Shown: one piece after another, positions 36,486 through 46,019 of the stretch | Position numbering within the stretch: position 1 is the first letter of the stretch | Layout of the letters: every line of letters starts with the position of its first letter | Source of the DNA: Neptuniibacter sp. 1_MG-2023 | Lineage (GTDB): Bacteria; Pseudomonadota; Gammaproteobacteria; Pseudomonadales; Balneatricaceae | NCBI RefSeq assembly: GCF_030547185.1 | Contig: NZ_JAUOQR010000005.1 | Span: forward strand, 181,450 to 245,449 | DNA: 64,000 nt | Direction of reading: 5' to 3' | Position numbers and translations under genes: made by a program | The notes under the pieces: generated by a model | What the model saw: only the letters and a program-made list of their open reading frames with translations | The model's database searches: none | Told to the model about the DNA's origin: nothing

Positions 36486-37532
36486 TTAAACCGTTATAAT
36501 GCAGTTTTTTCCTTGGCTTTTCGCTTTATACAACCCATCATCTGCGCGGGTCATAATACTTTGTACATTATCCCCTACAATATAAGAGGTTAAGCCGATG
36601 CTAACACTCACATTAAGCTTACCACTCGTTCCTTCAGGCAGTATAAATCGATAATTTTCTAAACTTTCTCGAATACGATTAGCAACCTTAACCGCCCCCT
36701 CAATATCAGTGGAAGGCAGTAAAACCGCAAACTCTTCTCCGCCATAACGATAGCCGCTATCAAGCCCCCGAAGCGAGGACTGAACCAAAGAGCCAAAGGT
36801 TTCTAAAACTTTATCTCCCATTAAATGACCAAAAGTGTCATTCAGCTTTTTAAAATCATCAAGATCGAAAAAACACAAGGTAAACTCATGATGATAACGT
36901 CGCGCTTCATCCAGCGTGGCTTCTAACTTCGTATAAAAATGTCGGGTATTATATAAGCCAGTTAGACTATCGGTCACACTTAACTCTTTATAAGTACGTT
37001 CCCGCTCAAGCAACTCAAACTCAGCAATTTTTCTAGCACTAACATTCTCGAGGGTTTCAATGGCGCCTATTAAATTTCCCTCAGGATCCATGATGCCTGC
37101 TGCAGTAAAGTGTAACCACTCACCATCAGATCCACACTCAGGGAAAAAATCCTCAGCTTCATATGCATCATCGATTAACGCAGAGCGTTTACATTTGTTG
37201 GTATAGTAGTGCTCAACATCTTCATATCGCCCCCCTTGAAGAATTAAATCAGCTAAACAAGGGCGCGGAGTTGAATAAAAGGGCTTCCAGTGATGCCCGG
37301 TTCCAATCATCTCTTCACGACTCAGCCCACTTAACTTTTCAAGTGCTGAATTCCAATGCAGAACCACATGGTTTTTATCAAGAACAAATGTGGGTAAAGC
37401 AATACGGTCAAATACTTGAACAAGTAATGAAGGGTCTGCCTTATCACAAAAAAATAAAGAGCTTTTTGTAGAAGATTTATCATTCAGCGCTGATTCTACA
37501 GAATGAGAGATAGATCTAACCTTGGAATCCAT
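36486..37532 (-). CDS. PAS-GGDEF diguanylate cyclase
   Basis: Synthesises cyclic di-GMP from two GTP. A PAS domain occupies about 40-165 ('FDRIALPTFVLDKNHVVLHW', 'EKLSGLSREEMIG') with a PAC-like end 'GNLIGAIETLENVSARKIAE'. A GGDEF domain of about 160 residues follows, whose active loop reads 'YRYGGEEFAVLLPS', a catalytically competent GGEEF. An RxxD inhibitory site five residues before the loop would be 'RGLD' in 'SSLRGLDSGYRYGG', which fits and suggests product inhibition. I use the ATG at 37532 (348 aa); a GTG at 37547 adds five residues. No transmembrane helix. Striking palindromes lie upstream. Confidence 0.92.
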   Translation of the reverse strand: MDSKVRSISHSVESALNDKSSTKSSLFFCDKADPSLLVQVFDRIALPTFVLDKNHVVLHWNSALEKLSGLSREEMIGTGHHWKPFYSTPRPCLADLILQGGRYEDVEHYYTNKCKRSALIDDAYEAEDFFPECGSDGEWLHFTAAGIMDPEGNLIGAIETLENVSARKIAEFELLERERTYKELSVTDSLTGLYNTRHFYTKLEATLDEARRYHHEFTLCFFDLDDFKKLNDTFGHLMGDKVLETFGSLVQSSLRGLDSGYRYGGEEFAVLLPSTDIEGAVKVANRIRESLENYRFILPEGTSGKLNVSVSIGLTSYIVGDNVQSIMTRADDGLYKAKSQGKNCIITV

Positions 37533-37676
37533 AATAATTAAGAGCACCTGCAGCGAAGCATATTAAGACAAACGTCATACAAGCGAAATAAGATATAAAT
37601 AGGCCAACAACCCATTACAACCTTTACAACAACGCCACAAACATCATAAGTTGAAGTCCATTATCATGATTAAGGT

Positions 37677-37695
37677 AAGGTTAATCATTAACCTT
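37677..37695. promoter_or_regulatory. Palindrome upstream of the diguanylate cyclase gene
   Basis: AAGGTTAATCATTAACCTT: 9-bp arms around one central base, about 145-165 bases before the cyclase start. A regulator operator is the simplest reading; no regulator is identified. Confidence 0.45.
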
Positions 37696-37721
37696 GATCA
37701 AATATTATAACAATTGATCAA
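37694..37721. promoter_or_regulatory. Paired TTGATCAA sites upstream of the diguanylate cyclase gene
   Basis: TTGATCAA at 37694-37701 and again at 37714-37721, with 20 bases between starts, i.e. about two helical turns on the same face of the helix. This suggests cooperative dimer binding. The first copy overlaps the end of the larger palindrome by two bases. Confidence 0.4.
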
Positions 37722-37804
37722 TAATCAATCTCTTAGACTTATTACGCACTTGCAGCATAAAAAGGTAGTATAAGAAAAGTAGCCAATAAGTGTAGATCTC
37801 GATC

Positions 37805-38590
37805 TCAATCGTTCCAAAAAACCACTGGATCACAACGCTCTAAATAATTCCCACTCGAAAAGCAGAGAACAGAACCCGCAGTCATAGGCGTTGACTGAGG
37901 CAGAAGTGAATGGCTGGCAATAATTGCTATATCCGCATCGTTTTCAGTCATAATCGTCAGAGGGAGTGCACCGTTCAACTTAACGCTATCACCCGAAAAC
38001 TGCTGATAAGCCAAAGGCTCAATATCTGAACTCAGGGAGGTATAAGAAAACATCATTTCGCCATCCCAATACATAAAATTATGTGGCCCTAACTTCTCTA
38101 ATCGTCCTGCATAATCAGCCACCAGCGCTAACCTCATTTCATGATCAGGTCGGCTCTCTTTCCATAGTTTTCTTATACGCTCTTGTAACAAGCAAAAGGC
38201 CCGCTCTTGATCAGTACAACTGATCGGCCATTGATCGCCAATAGGAAAACGATCATTATTCACAATCCCAGGGAGATCGCCGACCATAGAAAACAGATGC
38301 GCACTCCCCCGCTGCGGACGAATAAAAGGCTGAATATCAACGGTTTCAATAGGAGCATTGGGATAAAGTACCGCAGCCCAAAGATCAGAATAAGTATGCT
38401 CTAAGCCCCCCCCAAGCTTAAAAAGTTGCTCCAGTCGCTGTACATCATCGCGTCCTAAAGCCACCAGCCGGCTTGGGTTCATATCAGATATAGAACCAAC
38501 CCCTAAACCTTCAAATCCGACAGACCCATGTAGCTGGACATTGATAGGTGATGAACTTAATACCGTCAGCAAAAGCGGGGAAGAACTCAT
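37805..38590 (-). CDS. Degenerate class II glutamine amidotransferase-like protein
   Basis: A 261-residue protein that I align by eye to the YafJ-type protein of this window. 'IQPFIRPQRGSAHLFSMVGDLPG' (read in two parts) corresponds to its 'THPF...FAHNGQL', 'SCTDQERAFCLLQERI' to '[13 protein letters not shown]', and 'GPHNFMYWDGEMMF' to '[14 protein letters not shown]'. The N-terminus is 'MSSSPLLLTVLSSSP', so the Cys2 nucleophile is absent, and the AHNG motif reads SMVG. Glutaminase activity is therefore unlikely, and it may be a binding or regulatory protein. It lies 7 bases after the MFS gene in an operon headed by a GlxA-type regulator. Family call by fold pattern only. Confidence 0.65.
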   Translation of the reverse strand: MSSSPLLLTVLSSSPINVQLHGSVGFEGLGVGSISDMNPSRLVALGRDDVQRLEQLFKLGGGLEHTYSDLWAAVLYPNAPIETVDIQPFIRPQRGSAHLFSMVGDLPGIVNNDRFPIGDQWPISCTDQERAFCLLQERIRKLWKESRPDHEMRLALVADYAGRLEKLGPHNFMYWDGEMMFSYTSLSSDIEPLAYQQFSGDSVKLNGALPLTIMTENDADIAIIASHSLLPQSTPMTAGSVLCFSSGNYLERCDPVVFWND

Positions 38591-38597
38591 TTTTACC

Positions 38598-39767
38598 TCA
38601 ATTATTTACGACTTTACGCTGTTGACCAATATAGAAAATAACCCCTATAGACCATAACACTAGCGGCAATACGATCCAATTCATTGCTTGCCAACCTAAT
38701 GTCATCTCTAACCAACCAGAAGATAATGCAGTAACTGCTACCATACCAAAAACAATGAACTCATTACTTGCTTGAGATTTAGCCTTCTCAGCGGGTTTAT
38801 AGACTGTAGTAAACAACTGAGTCGCGCTAATAAACATAAAATTCCACCCAATACCTAGACAGAGTAACGCAGTCCAAAAATGCCATTCACTAACACCGGT
38901 AAGGTTTATGCCTATACAGGCCAGCATAAATAAGGCCCCTAAATGCATGATAGGATAGATACCAAAACGATTAATTAATCCCCCCGTAAAAAATGATGGC
39001 GCAAACATCCCAAGCACATGCCATTGAATAACCTGAGCCGCTTGAGGAAAGGTGAAACCACACCGAACCATGGCTAATGGTGTTGCAGTCATTAACAGGT
39101 TCATGACGACATAACTGACCATCGCAACAATCACTGCCACGATAAATACAGGCTGAGAGGCAATCTCTTTTAACGGCCGCTGGGGCGCATAAGTATTTTG
39201 TTCTTGCTCACATGGGAGCTCAGTAAAAAAGAGCATCAACAACGCTATAGTATAGAGTGCAAGTAAACCGATAAACGCCCCAACAAATTCAAACTCACCG
39301 AAATAGGTCTGGCTATAAATCGCTAACTGAGGGCCTACAATCGCAGCAAGTACACCACCAGCCATAACAAAAGATATCGCATTACTTTTCTGTTCATCCG
39401 CGCAGACTTCCACAGCAGCAAAGCGATATAAGGTACCAAACCCTATGCCAATACCGAGCAAAAATGTGCCTAATGAAAACAAGTAAAACAGGTCCGCGGT
39501 TAATGCAAAGATACATACAATAGAGCCTAAAATACCAACACAATTACCTAAATAGAATCCATTTTTACGCCCTATACGCTTCATAATTAAGGACGCTGGA
39601 ATTGTCGCTGCCATTAAGCCTAAAAACTGAGTGGCGACGGGGAACGTTGCTAAACTGGGATTAACCGTTAGACTTTGACCAATCAACGCAACGACAGACA
39701 CCAATAAAACATTGCCCGTTGTCAGCAGCGCTTGGCATACGGAGAGTAAAAAAACATTCTTATTCAT
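38598..39767 (-). CDS. MFS transporter
   Basis: A 389-residue carrier with about 12 transmembrane helices. The first loop motif reads 'LIMKRIGRKNGFYLGNCVG', a normal MFS motif A variant. The central cytoplasmic loop contains 'CEQEQNTYAPQRPLKEI'. The family is broad (sugar, amino-acid or drug transport) and the substrate cannot be told. The start codon ATG at 39767 shares a base with the GlxA regulator stop, so translation is coupled. The following gene is the degenerate amidotransferase. The regulator gene in front suggests that the carrier moves the ligand sensed by the GlxA domain (inference). Confidence 0.85.
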   Translation of the reverse strand: MNKNVFLLSVCQALLTTGNVLLVSVVALIGQSLTVNPSLATFPVATQFLGLMAATIPASLIMKRIGRKNGFYLGNCVGILGSIVCIFALTADLFYLFSLGTFLLGIGIGFGTLYRFAAVEVCADEQKSNAISFVMAGGVLAAIVGPQLAIYSQTYFGEFEFVGAFIGLLALYTIALLMLFFTELPCEQEQNTYAPQRPLKEIASQPVFIVAVIVAMVSYVVMNLLMTATPLAMVRCGFTFPQAAQVIQWHVLGMFAPSFFTGGLINRFGIYPIMHLGALFMLACIGINLTGVSEWHFWTALLCLGIGWNFMFISATQLFTTVYKPAEKAKSQASNEFIVFGMVAVTALSSGWLEMTLGWQAMNWIVLPLVLWSIGVIFYIGQQRKVVNN

Positions 39768-40747
39768 TAATCTATCCCTACTTCGTTACTCAACGAGTAT
39801 GTCCCAAAACGTTCTTTGTATTCCCGAGGGTTAACACCTAAGCGCCTCAAAAAAACACGTCTTAAATTATCAGCAGAGACAAATCCACAACGCTCAGCAA
39901 CTTGTTGAAAACTGAGCCTCCCTTCACACACTAACTGTTGTGCTAAGTTCAAGCGACTACTCTCTATATAAGCCGCGGGCGAGCTCTCACAACTCTCTTT
40001 AAAAAGCCGAAAGAGATGTCGCTCACTAACGCAGCAGTACTCAGCTAACAGAGCCAATCCTAGGGATTTATCTAAGTTTTTTTGTATATAAGCCTGTGCT
40101 TTAGCCACAACCCCTGTGGCTTTATTCTGGGCATTTAATTGGGTACTAAATTGCGCCTGCCCGCCCGGACGTTTAACAAAAACCACCAGCTCACGAGCAA
40201 CATCCATAGTAATCCCATGGCCAAAATCCTCTTCAACAAGCGCCAACGCTAAATCAATCCCCGATGTAACGCCTGCCGATGTATAAAGATTCCCTTGTTT
40301 AAGCCAGATAGCATCATTCTCAACCTCGATATCCTCATAGTTTTTATCGAGTAAAGAGCAAGACTTCCAATGTGTGACCGCTTTCTTACCTTTGAGCAAT
40401 CCAGCTTCCGCTAATAGAAAAGCGCCACTACAAACCGAAGCAATTCGATTAACCCGCTTAGCACTCTGCTTTACCCAGTCAATAAGTTCATCATTATGGA
40501 GAAGGGTTTTAACCCCTCGCCCCCCTGATAACAATAAGGTATCCGCATCCATCAGATCAGAAAACGCTAAATCGGGTAAAATTTTCATACCAGAATTGGT
40601 ACAAATGGGATGCGTATCTACACCAACAATTTTAAGTTGATACGCTTCATAACCTAGTGCCTGATTAGCCGAAGCAAACACTTGCAACGGCCCGGTCAGA
40701 TCAAGAATCTGGCAATCCTGATAACCTAAAGCAACGATGATCTTCAT
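39767..40747 (-). CDS. GlxA/FtrA-family regulator: DJ-1/PfpI plus AraC HTH
   Basis: A 326-residue transcriptional activator. The N-terminal DJ-1/PfpI (type 1 glutamine amidotransferase-like) domain spans about 1-190, with the nucleophile-elbow Cys in 'ASVCSGAFLLAEAGLLKG'. An AraC-type double HTH occupies the last 100 residues ('LALLAEYCCVSERHLFRLFK', 'VAERCGFVSADNLRRVFLR'). GlxA-like proteins usually respond to small metabolites and regulate neighbouring catabolic or transport genes. A GGAGG lies six bases upstream of the ATG. Bases 40790-40830 hold an inverted repeat that may be its operator. It is the first of three tightly packed genes. Confidence 0.92.
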   Translation of the reverse strand: MKIIVALGYQDCQILDLTGPLQVFASANQALGYEAYQLKIVGVDTHPICTNSGMKILPDLAFSDLMDADTLLLSGGRGVKTLLHNDELIDWVKQSAKRVNRIASVCSGAFLLAEAGLLKGKKAVTHWKSCSLLDKNYEDIEVENDAIWLKQGNLYTSAGVTSGIDLALALVEEDFGHGITMDVARELVVFVKRPGGQAQFSTQLNAQNKATGVVAKAQAYIQKNLDKSLGLALLAEYCCVSERHLFRLFKESCESSPAAYIESSRLNLAQQLVCEGRLSFQQVAERCGFVSADNLRRVFLRRLGVNPREYKERFGTYSLSNEVGID

Positions 40748-40789
40748 AAGATACCTCCAATAAGATGGAGCCAGTATCTCTTAGAGGTG

Positions 40790-40830
40790 AAATGTCCTCA
40801 ATGACTAATAACCGTCAATTTAGGACATTT
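40790..40830. promoter_or_regulatory. Nested inverted repeat upstream of the GlxA-type gene
   Basis: AAATGTCCT (40790-40798) and AGGACATTT (40822-40830) are perfect 9-bp arms. Inside lie TGAC and GTCA. The centre is about 63 bases upstream of the regulator start, a natural place for autoregulation. Confidence 0.45.
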
Positions 40831-40879
40831 ACAAAAGTCCGTCACTTAGATAAGTAACGCGAAACGCCAAAAAATAGAA

Positions 40880-41860
40880 CTACAACGACAGAAGATCAAT
40901 CTTCTGTGGATTGTAAGATTGTACTGCTTCACTCGCATCTACCGGCATCTCAGGTTTAAAGGTTGGGGTTTCAGTTCCAGGTACTATACCGTGAGGGTAG
41001 CCCTGCTGAAGACCTTTAAAATCGAATAGTTCAGTGTCAGCCAAATGCGAAGGCACAACATGCTGTAAAGAGCGAAACATTGTTTCAATACGACCAGGGA
41101 AGTTTTTATCCCACGTTTGCAACATCTCTTTGATAACCTGACGTTGAAGATTTTCCTGCGAACCGCAAAGGTTACACGGAATAATAGGAAAACCTTTTAG
41201 TTCAGCATAAGCTTCTATATCTTTCTCTCGAGCATAAGCGAGAGGACGGATCACTGTATTTTTACCATCATCCGACACTAATTTTGGCGGCATCGTTTTT
41301 AATTTACCACCATAAAACATATTCAGGAAAAGGGTTTCCAAAATATCATCACGGTGATGGCCTAACGCAATTTTTGTCGCACCAATCTCTTCAGCAAAGC
41401 CATACAACGAACCTCGACGTAAACGAGAGCAAAGCGCACAGGTTGTTTTTCCTTCAGGTACAACCTCTTTCACAATCGAGTAGGTATCCCGCTCTAATAT
41501 ATGAAACGGCACGCCTATAGTTTCTAAATAAGCAGGTAAAACTTCTTCAGGAAAACCCGGTTGTTTTTGATCCAAGTTCACAGCGACCAACTCAAAATTA
41601 ATCGGCGCACTACGTTGCAAGTTCATTAGGATATCAAGCATAGCGTATGAATCTTTACCGCCTGAGAGGCAGACCATCACTTTATCCCCTTCCTCAACCA
41701 TATTGAAATCTTCAATAGCTTTACCCATCTCACGACGTAGTCGCTTCTGCAGCTTATTTTGACGGACTTTTAGCTTTTTCTGTTCGGCAGAATCAAGCTC
41801 AGCAGATGTAAGATTATGTATTTCAGGCGTACTATTTGAGTTCATTACTGACACGGCCAT
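40880..41860 (-). CDS. ttcA: tRNA 2-thiocytidine synthetase TtcA
   Basis: TtcA makes 2-thiocytidine at position 32 of some tRNAs using ATP and a 4Fe-4S cluster. The PP-loop is '[14 protein letters not shown]'. The two CxxC pairs needed for the cluster are '[11 protein letters not shown]' and '[12 protein letters not shown]'. The 326 residues include an N-terminal extension of about 25 beyond the E. coli form. The ATG at 41860 is used; an ATG five codons later is equally possible. It is monocistronic, in the same direction as the GlxA unit. Confidence 0.96.
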   Translation of the reverse strand: MAVSVMNSNSTPEIHNLTSAELDSAEQKKLKVRQNKLQKRLRREMGKAIEDFNMVEEGDKVMVCLSGGKDSYAMLDILMNLQRSAPINFELVAVNLDQKQPGFPEEVLPAYLETIGVPFHILERDTYSIVKEVVPEGKTTCALCSRLRRGSLYGFAEEIGATKIALGHHRDDILETLFLNMFYGGKLKTMPPKLVSDDGKNTVIRPLAYAREKDIEAYAELKGFPIIPCNLCGSQENLQRQVIKEMLQTWDKNFPGRIETMFRSLQHVVPSHLADTELFDFKGLQQGYPHGIVPGTETPTFKPEMPVDASEAVQSYNPQKIDLLSL

Positions 41861-42018
41861 GGAACTGATTCAGTTCGGTTAGATTCAATTGAGATGAGCA
41901 TCAATACTTTGATGGTCGCGAATTATACATCAACATTTTAAGTGATACACTTTCAAGGAATCCCTGCTATAAAGAAATATAAATAAACCTGTATCAGACA
42001 TCTTAAGGCAAATTAATC

Positions 42019-42504
42019 ATGAACCGTTTAGCCAGAAAAGTTATCCTCATCTGTTTTGCATTTACAATCACGACTTTAAGCCCAATGTCCATAGCTTCGC
42101 CGGTTTTTAAGTTAGAGATGGAAGGTGATTTTGAGGGAAATTACGATAAAATCAGTCAATCACTTGATGCCAATAAATTTTTTGTGATTTTTGAACCTAA
42201 TATAGGTAGCTCTCTTAATCACTTTAAAGAACGCTGGGGTGATCAATATAACCAAAATGGCTATGAAGAGATTCAAAGCTTAGTATTTTGCAATCCTTGG
42301 TATGTTAATCAAATCCTTAATAAAGACCCTGAGATGGCTGCATTATGCCCTCTATCAGTAACCTTGCTACATAAAAACAGTAACACCACAGTGCTTTTTC
42401 TAAGACCTAGTCAACAGAAGCCAAGCAGCCCCGCCCAAGCCCTATTAATTGAACTTGAAAATGACATAGTCAACGCGCTCGAACAGGCACAATCAGCGGA
42501 ATAA
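42019..42504 (+). CDS. Exported DUF302-like protein
   Basis: A 161-residue secreted protein with a signal peptide ('RKVILICFAFTITTLSPMSIA', cleaved before 'SPVFKLEME'). The mature domain matches the DUF302 plan: 'DFEGNYDKISQSLDANKFFV' at the front, then the conserved 'LVFCNPWYVNQILNKDPEMA' and 'CPLSVTLLHKNSNTTVLFLR'. DUF302 proteins form a dimeric alpha/beta fold, with no agreed biochemical function. Two Cys flank the active-like segment and could pair in the periplasm. It has a weak AAGG nine bases before ATG. It is convergent with the metallopeptidase gene, 34 bases away. Confidence 0.75.
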   Translation: MNRLARKVILICFAFTITTLSPMSIASPVFKLEMEGDFEGNYDKISQSLDANKFFVIFEPNIGSSLNHFKERWGDQYNQNGYEEIQSLVFCNPWYVNQILNKDPEMAALCPLSVTLLHKNSNTTVLFLRPSQQKPSSPAQALLIELENDIVNALEQAQSAE

Positions 42505-42538
42505 ACAGTTATCGCTAAGCTAAGTAAAAAAAGGGGGG

Positions 42539-43321
42539 CTATTTTATCCAATTTATCTCTTTTGCTGTCTCATCACCCACCACAACATCCTCTAAGCTAC
42601 TAGGAATAACCGAGAACCTTTTTTCAACAGGGATGCGCCCTCCCATAACTTCAGCTTGAAGTTGTGGCAGCAAAGGCGACAGATTTGGATCAGCGTAACC
42701 TTCAGGCCAAATGGGCTGGTTATTATGTAGATCATATTTATCCGTTGCACCAAGAGTATGTAATAGCTCATGGACGATAATAAAATCGTTTTGCCTTTGA
42801 TAATCCTTACTGGCAAAACCATTAACGACACCCACCATCCCCTTTTGTAGACCAAGAGAATGCTCTAAAACCTGATGGTTTCGAGGAGAAAAGAGACGCA
42901 GATACACTTGCACATCAGCACTAGGTCCTTGCCAACTGTTATTGTTCCAAGCCCAATAGCGAAGATGAAGACTCCATATTACGCTCTCTAAAATACTGGA
43001 TTGTTCAGGTGGTTTTGGTGGGTCTTTAGGTAAAGGGGGCGCTAGATAAACCTCAACGGGCTGATCTAAAACGATACCGTAGCGTTTTGCTTCACGGCTA
43101 ACAAATTGTTCAATATCATCAAAATCTTTATCACTCAATCCGTTAATAAATTGCTGAGTATCTGCCCGTTGATCTGAATTAATAGGATAAATAACCACCC
43201 ATAATGACTCCTGCCAATCCGTAGAACGAACCTGAGAGAGCCAAGCATTTAACGCCACAACCAATAGCACTAAGATTAAAATCGTTAATCTCAATTTACC
43301 CCATAGCGTTCGCTGTGACAT
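42539..43321 (-). CDS. Membrane-anchored zinc metallopeptidase candidate
   Basis: A 260-residue protein I do not assign to a named family. One N-terminal transmembrane helix (about 11-27) places the rest in the periplasm. At about residues 188-202 is 'IVHELLHTLGATDKYD'. This is an HExxHxxGxxD array, like the metzincin signature HExxHxxGxxH/D, with Asp as third ligand as in snapalysin. The flanking 'VEVYLAPPLPKDPPKPPEQ' is a proline-rich linker. Zinc peptidase activity is an inference from the motif; no Met-turn was found with certainty. yqaA lies 32 bases upstream on the same strand, so it probably belongs to the recQ-yqaA unit. Confidence 0.6.
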   Translation of the reverse strand: MSQRTLWGKLRLTILILVLLVVALNAWLSQVRSTDWQESLWVVIYPINSDQRADTQQFINGLSDKDFDDIEQFVSREAKRYGIVLDQPVEVYLAPPLPKDPPKPPEQSSILESVIWSLHLRYWAWNNNSWQGPSADVQVYLRLFSPRNHQVLEHSLGLQKGMVGVVNGFASKDYQRQNDFIIVHELLHTLGATDKYDLHNNQPIWPEGYADPNLSPLLPQLQAEVMGGRIPVEKRFSVIPSSLEDVVVGDETAKEINWIK

Positions 43322-43353
43322 GACTTAAGATCCTACTTTTTATCTAAACCGCT

Positions 43354-43773
43354 TTAAAACAAGCCAACAATAATCAGATAACGTACTGCTTTCCCTAGTG
43401 TAAGCATTAGTACACTTAAAATAAAAGCTGTTTTCAACCATCCGGCCATGAAACAGATAGGGTCTCCAATGATAGGTAACCAAGATAAAAGCAAAGAGAA
43501 GGCGCCGTACTTTTTTATCCAACTCTGGGCCTTCTGCTGACGCGGCTTATCAAAAACACGTAGCGGAAAATAGTGCGCTATCCCTCGCCCCATCAAGAAA
43601 GTAACAACACCACCTAATACATTTCCCGCCGTTACAGCTAGCCATAAACTGGTAGCACTATGTATGTTTTCATTTAGCTGCCAAGCTAACAAAACCTCAG
43701 AACCACCAGGTAATAAAGTAGCTGAAATAAAACCACTGATAAACAGTGCCGTTAAACTAAGCTCCTCACTCAC
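43354..43773 (-). CDS. yqaA: YqaA-family membrane protein (DedA-like)
   Basis: A 139-residue integral membrane protein of the YqaA group, related to DedA/SNARE-associated proteins. It has four to five hydrophobic segments and the family marks '[14 protein letters not shown]', '[16 protein letters not shown]' and '[19 protein letters not shown]'. DedA relatives take part in lipid flipping, but YqaA itself has no proved role. The ATG overlaps the recQ stop by 4 bases (ATGA). The metallopeptidase candidate follows after 32 bases. Confidence 0.88.
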   Translation of the reverse strand: MSEELSLTALFISGFISATLLPGGSEVLLAWQLNENIHSATSLWLAVTAGNVLGGVVTFLMGRGIAHYFPLRVFDKPRQQKAQSWIKKYGAFSLLLSWLPIIGDPICFMAGWLKTAFILSVLMLTLGKAVRYLIIVGLF

Positions 43774-45893
43774 AAGGCATCCATACTTGCTTTAATACAA
43801 CGCAATACACCCATCTCATAAGCTCCGGCCAAAGCATCATAGACCGGCTTTAAAGCATGGCCATACTCGTGCTGACACTCTAAGATGACCTGTTCAATAT
43901 TTTTGAATTCATTACTCGGTAATTCAATAACATCATCTACAGCCAACTCCTTTTTCAAAATAGACTGCGCTAGATGAGCATAAATAGCATTGGCAGATAG
44001 ATGCTGCTGGCGTGCAACTTGATCAACGGTCATACCACTTTTATAAAGCAAAACCGATTCTTGAGCTTGGCTTGCAACCTCATCCTTACCACTACCCTCA
44101 TGTTGCTCAATCACACTAATGAAATCAGCTCCATACAGATCTAACTTCCGTTCACCTACGCCATTTAAACGTCTAAACTGATCGGAGGTTTGTGGGCGAT
44201 ACATCACCATCTCCATCAACGTTGCATCATGGAAGATCACATAGGGCGGTACATCTTGTTCATCCGATAAACGCTTACGTGTAGCTTTAAGGTCATTCCA
44301 TAAAGCATAATCGGCCGCTTCTAATTTACTTTGCGGTACTTGATTCTTACGATAAGGCGTATGCTGACGCTGATCTTTACGTAGCTGTATCCTCTCCTCA
44401 CCTTTCAATAGGGGACGACAACGATCCGTTAAGTGTAAAACCCCGTGCTGATCAACATTCACACCTAAAAATCCACGTGCCACCAGTTGACGAAAAACCG
44501 AACGCCACTGGTTTCTATCTAAATCTTTACCTATACCCCAAGTAGATAGTTTCTGATGCTGAAAACGTTCAGTTTTATCATTAGGTTTACCCAATAATGT
44601 ATCCACAACATGGTTTACACCAAAGCTCTGCCCTGAACGATAAACCGCAGATATAGCTTTACGCGCCGCATCCGTGCCATCCCATACAGGTACAGGCTCT
44701 AAACAAGTATCGCAATTTCCACAGGGAGCATGATCATCTTCCCCAAAATAGCTCAATAGGACTTGCCGACGACATGATGTTATTTCGCACAACCCCAGCA
44801 TAGCTTCCAACTTTTGCTGCTCGACTATTTTCTGTTCCAGCGGCGCTTGTGAGCCTTCTAGCATTTGGCGTAGAAACATTACATCCTGCAAACCATAAAC
44901 CATCCAAGCATCCGCAGGTAAACCATCACGTCCCGCACGGCCTGTTTCTTGATAATAAGCTTCGATACTTTTTGGTAGATCTAAGTGAGCAACAAAACGA
45001 ACATTAGGTTTATCAATCCCCATACCAAATGCGATGGTTGCAACCATAATGATATTTTCTTCGGTCAGGAAACGATGCTGATTATGGCTACGCAGATCTG
45101 TTCTCAAACCGGCGTGGTAAGGTAGTGCATTAAACCCCTGCTCACTCAACCACTCAGCCGTATCCTCTACCCGTTTACGGGAAAGGCAATAAACAATGCC
45201 GGAATCTTTAGGATGCTCATTCTTTAAAAACTTAAGAAGTTGTTGCTTAGCTTTATCTTTCTGACCAATTCGATAACGAAGATTTGGCCGGTCAAAGCCT
45301 TGAATAAACTCAGCGGGTTCATGTAGTGCCAAACGGTGAACAATCTCTTGCTGGGTACGTTGATCAGCGGTTGCCGTTAATGCAATGCGAGGGACGCCCG
45401 TAAATAATTCTGCTAATCGGCTGAGTTGTAGGTATTCAGGCCTAAAATCATGACCCCATTGAGATACACAATGCGCTTCATCAATCGCAAACAGGGCGAT
45501 AGGGCACTCTTGCAAGAGTGAGAGCGTTCTTGGCTGTAATAGACGTTCCGGCGCTATATAGAGAAGATCAAAACCACCCGCTCTTAACTGATGCTCTGTT
45601 TCATTGATTAAAGAAAAATCTAAGCTAGAATTCAAACAACCCGCTCTAATCCCCCACTGGGAGAGCGCGGTAACTTGATCTTGCATCAAGGCAATTAAAG
45701 GCGAGACAACCACCGCTGTTCCTGGACGAATCAGTGCTGGAAGTTGATAACAAAGGGACTTTCCTCCCCCTGTTGGCATAATAACCAGCGCATCGCTGCC
45801 ATTAACCAGTGTCTCAACTATCTCAGCTTGAGGCTCACGGAACTGTTCGTAACCAAATACGTCTTTTAAGATCTGAAGGGCGCTAGAAATCAT
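43770..45893 (-). CDS. recQ: ATP-dependent DNA helicase RecQ
   Basis: A 3'-5' DNA helicase of the RecQ family used in RecF-pathway repair and in limiting illegitimate recombination. It has Walker A '[16 protein letters not shown]', '[19 protein letters not shown]' and 'GRAGRDGLP'. An RQC zinc site is formed by 'CEITSCRR' and '[10 protein letters not shown]', and an HRDC domain lies near 535-605. At 707 residues it is longer than E. coli RecQ (about 610). The extra C-terminal 100 residues look like the HTH_40 helix-turn-helix found in many bacterial RecQ proteins ('[20 protein letters not shown]'). The stop overlaps yqaA. Confidence 0.96.
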   Translation of the reverse strand: MISSALQILKDVFGYEQFREPQAEIVETLVNGSDALVIMPTGGGKSLCYQLPALIRPGTAVVVSPLIALMQDQVTALSQWGIRAGCLNSSLDFSLINETEHQLRAGGFDLLYIAPERLLQPRTLSLLQECPIALFAIDEAHCVSQWGHDFRPEYLQLSRLAELFTGVPRIALTATADQRTQQEIVHRLALHEPAEFIQGFDRPNLRYRIGQKDKAKQQLLKFLKNEHPKDSGIVYCLSRKRVEDTAEWLSEQGFNALPYHAGLRTDLRSHNQHRFLTEENIIMVATIAFGMGIDKPNVRFVAHLDLPKSIEAYYQETGRAGRDGLPADAWMVYGLQDVMFLRQMLEGSQAPLEQKIVEQQKLEAMLGLCEITSCRRQVLLSYFGEDDHAPCGNCDTCLEPVPVWDGTDAARKAISAVYRSGQSFGVNHVVDTLLGKPNDKTERFQHQKLSTWGIGKDLDRNQWRSVFRQLVARGFLGVNVDQHGVLHLTDRCRPLLKGEERIQLRKDQRQHTPYRKNQVPQSKLEAADYALWNDLKATRKRLSDEQDVPPYVIFHDATLMEMVMYRPQTSDQFRRLNGVGERKLDLYGADFISVIEQHEGSGKDEVASQAQESVLLYKSGMTVDQVARQQHLSANAIYAHLAQSILKKELAVDDVIELPSNEFKNIEQVILECQHEYGHALKPVYDALAGAYEMGVLRCIKASMDAL

Positions 45894-46019
45894 GCACGGA
45901 TTATCCAGAAAGCTAGACAGCTTGTCACTCCAATTAGGTCATCTAGGACAAACAAAAAAGCTGCTAATTATTACTTAGCAGGCTAAAATCAACCTCATTA
46001 TCTTTTATGGAATAGTTTC

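Noticed and set aside
37163..37471. 102-codon plus-strand frame opposite the diguanylate cyclase
   Set aside because: Antisense to a firm PAS-GGDEF gene, and without a recognisable family.
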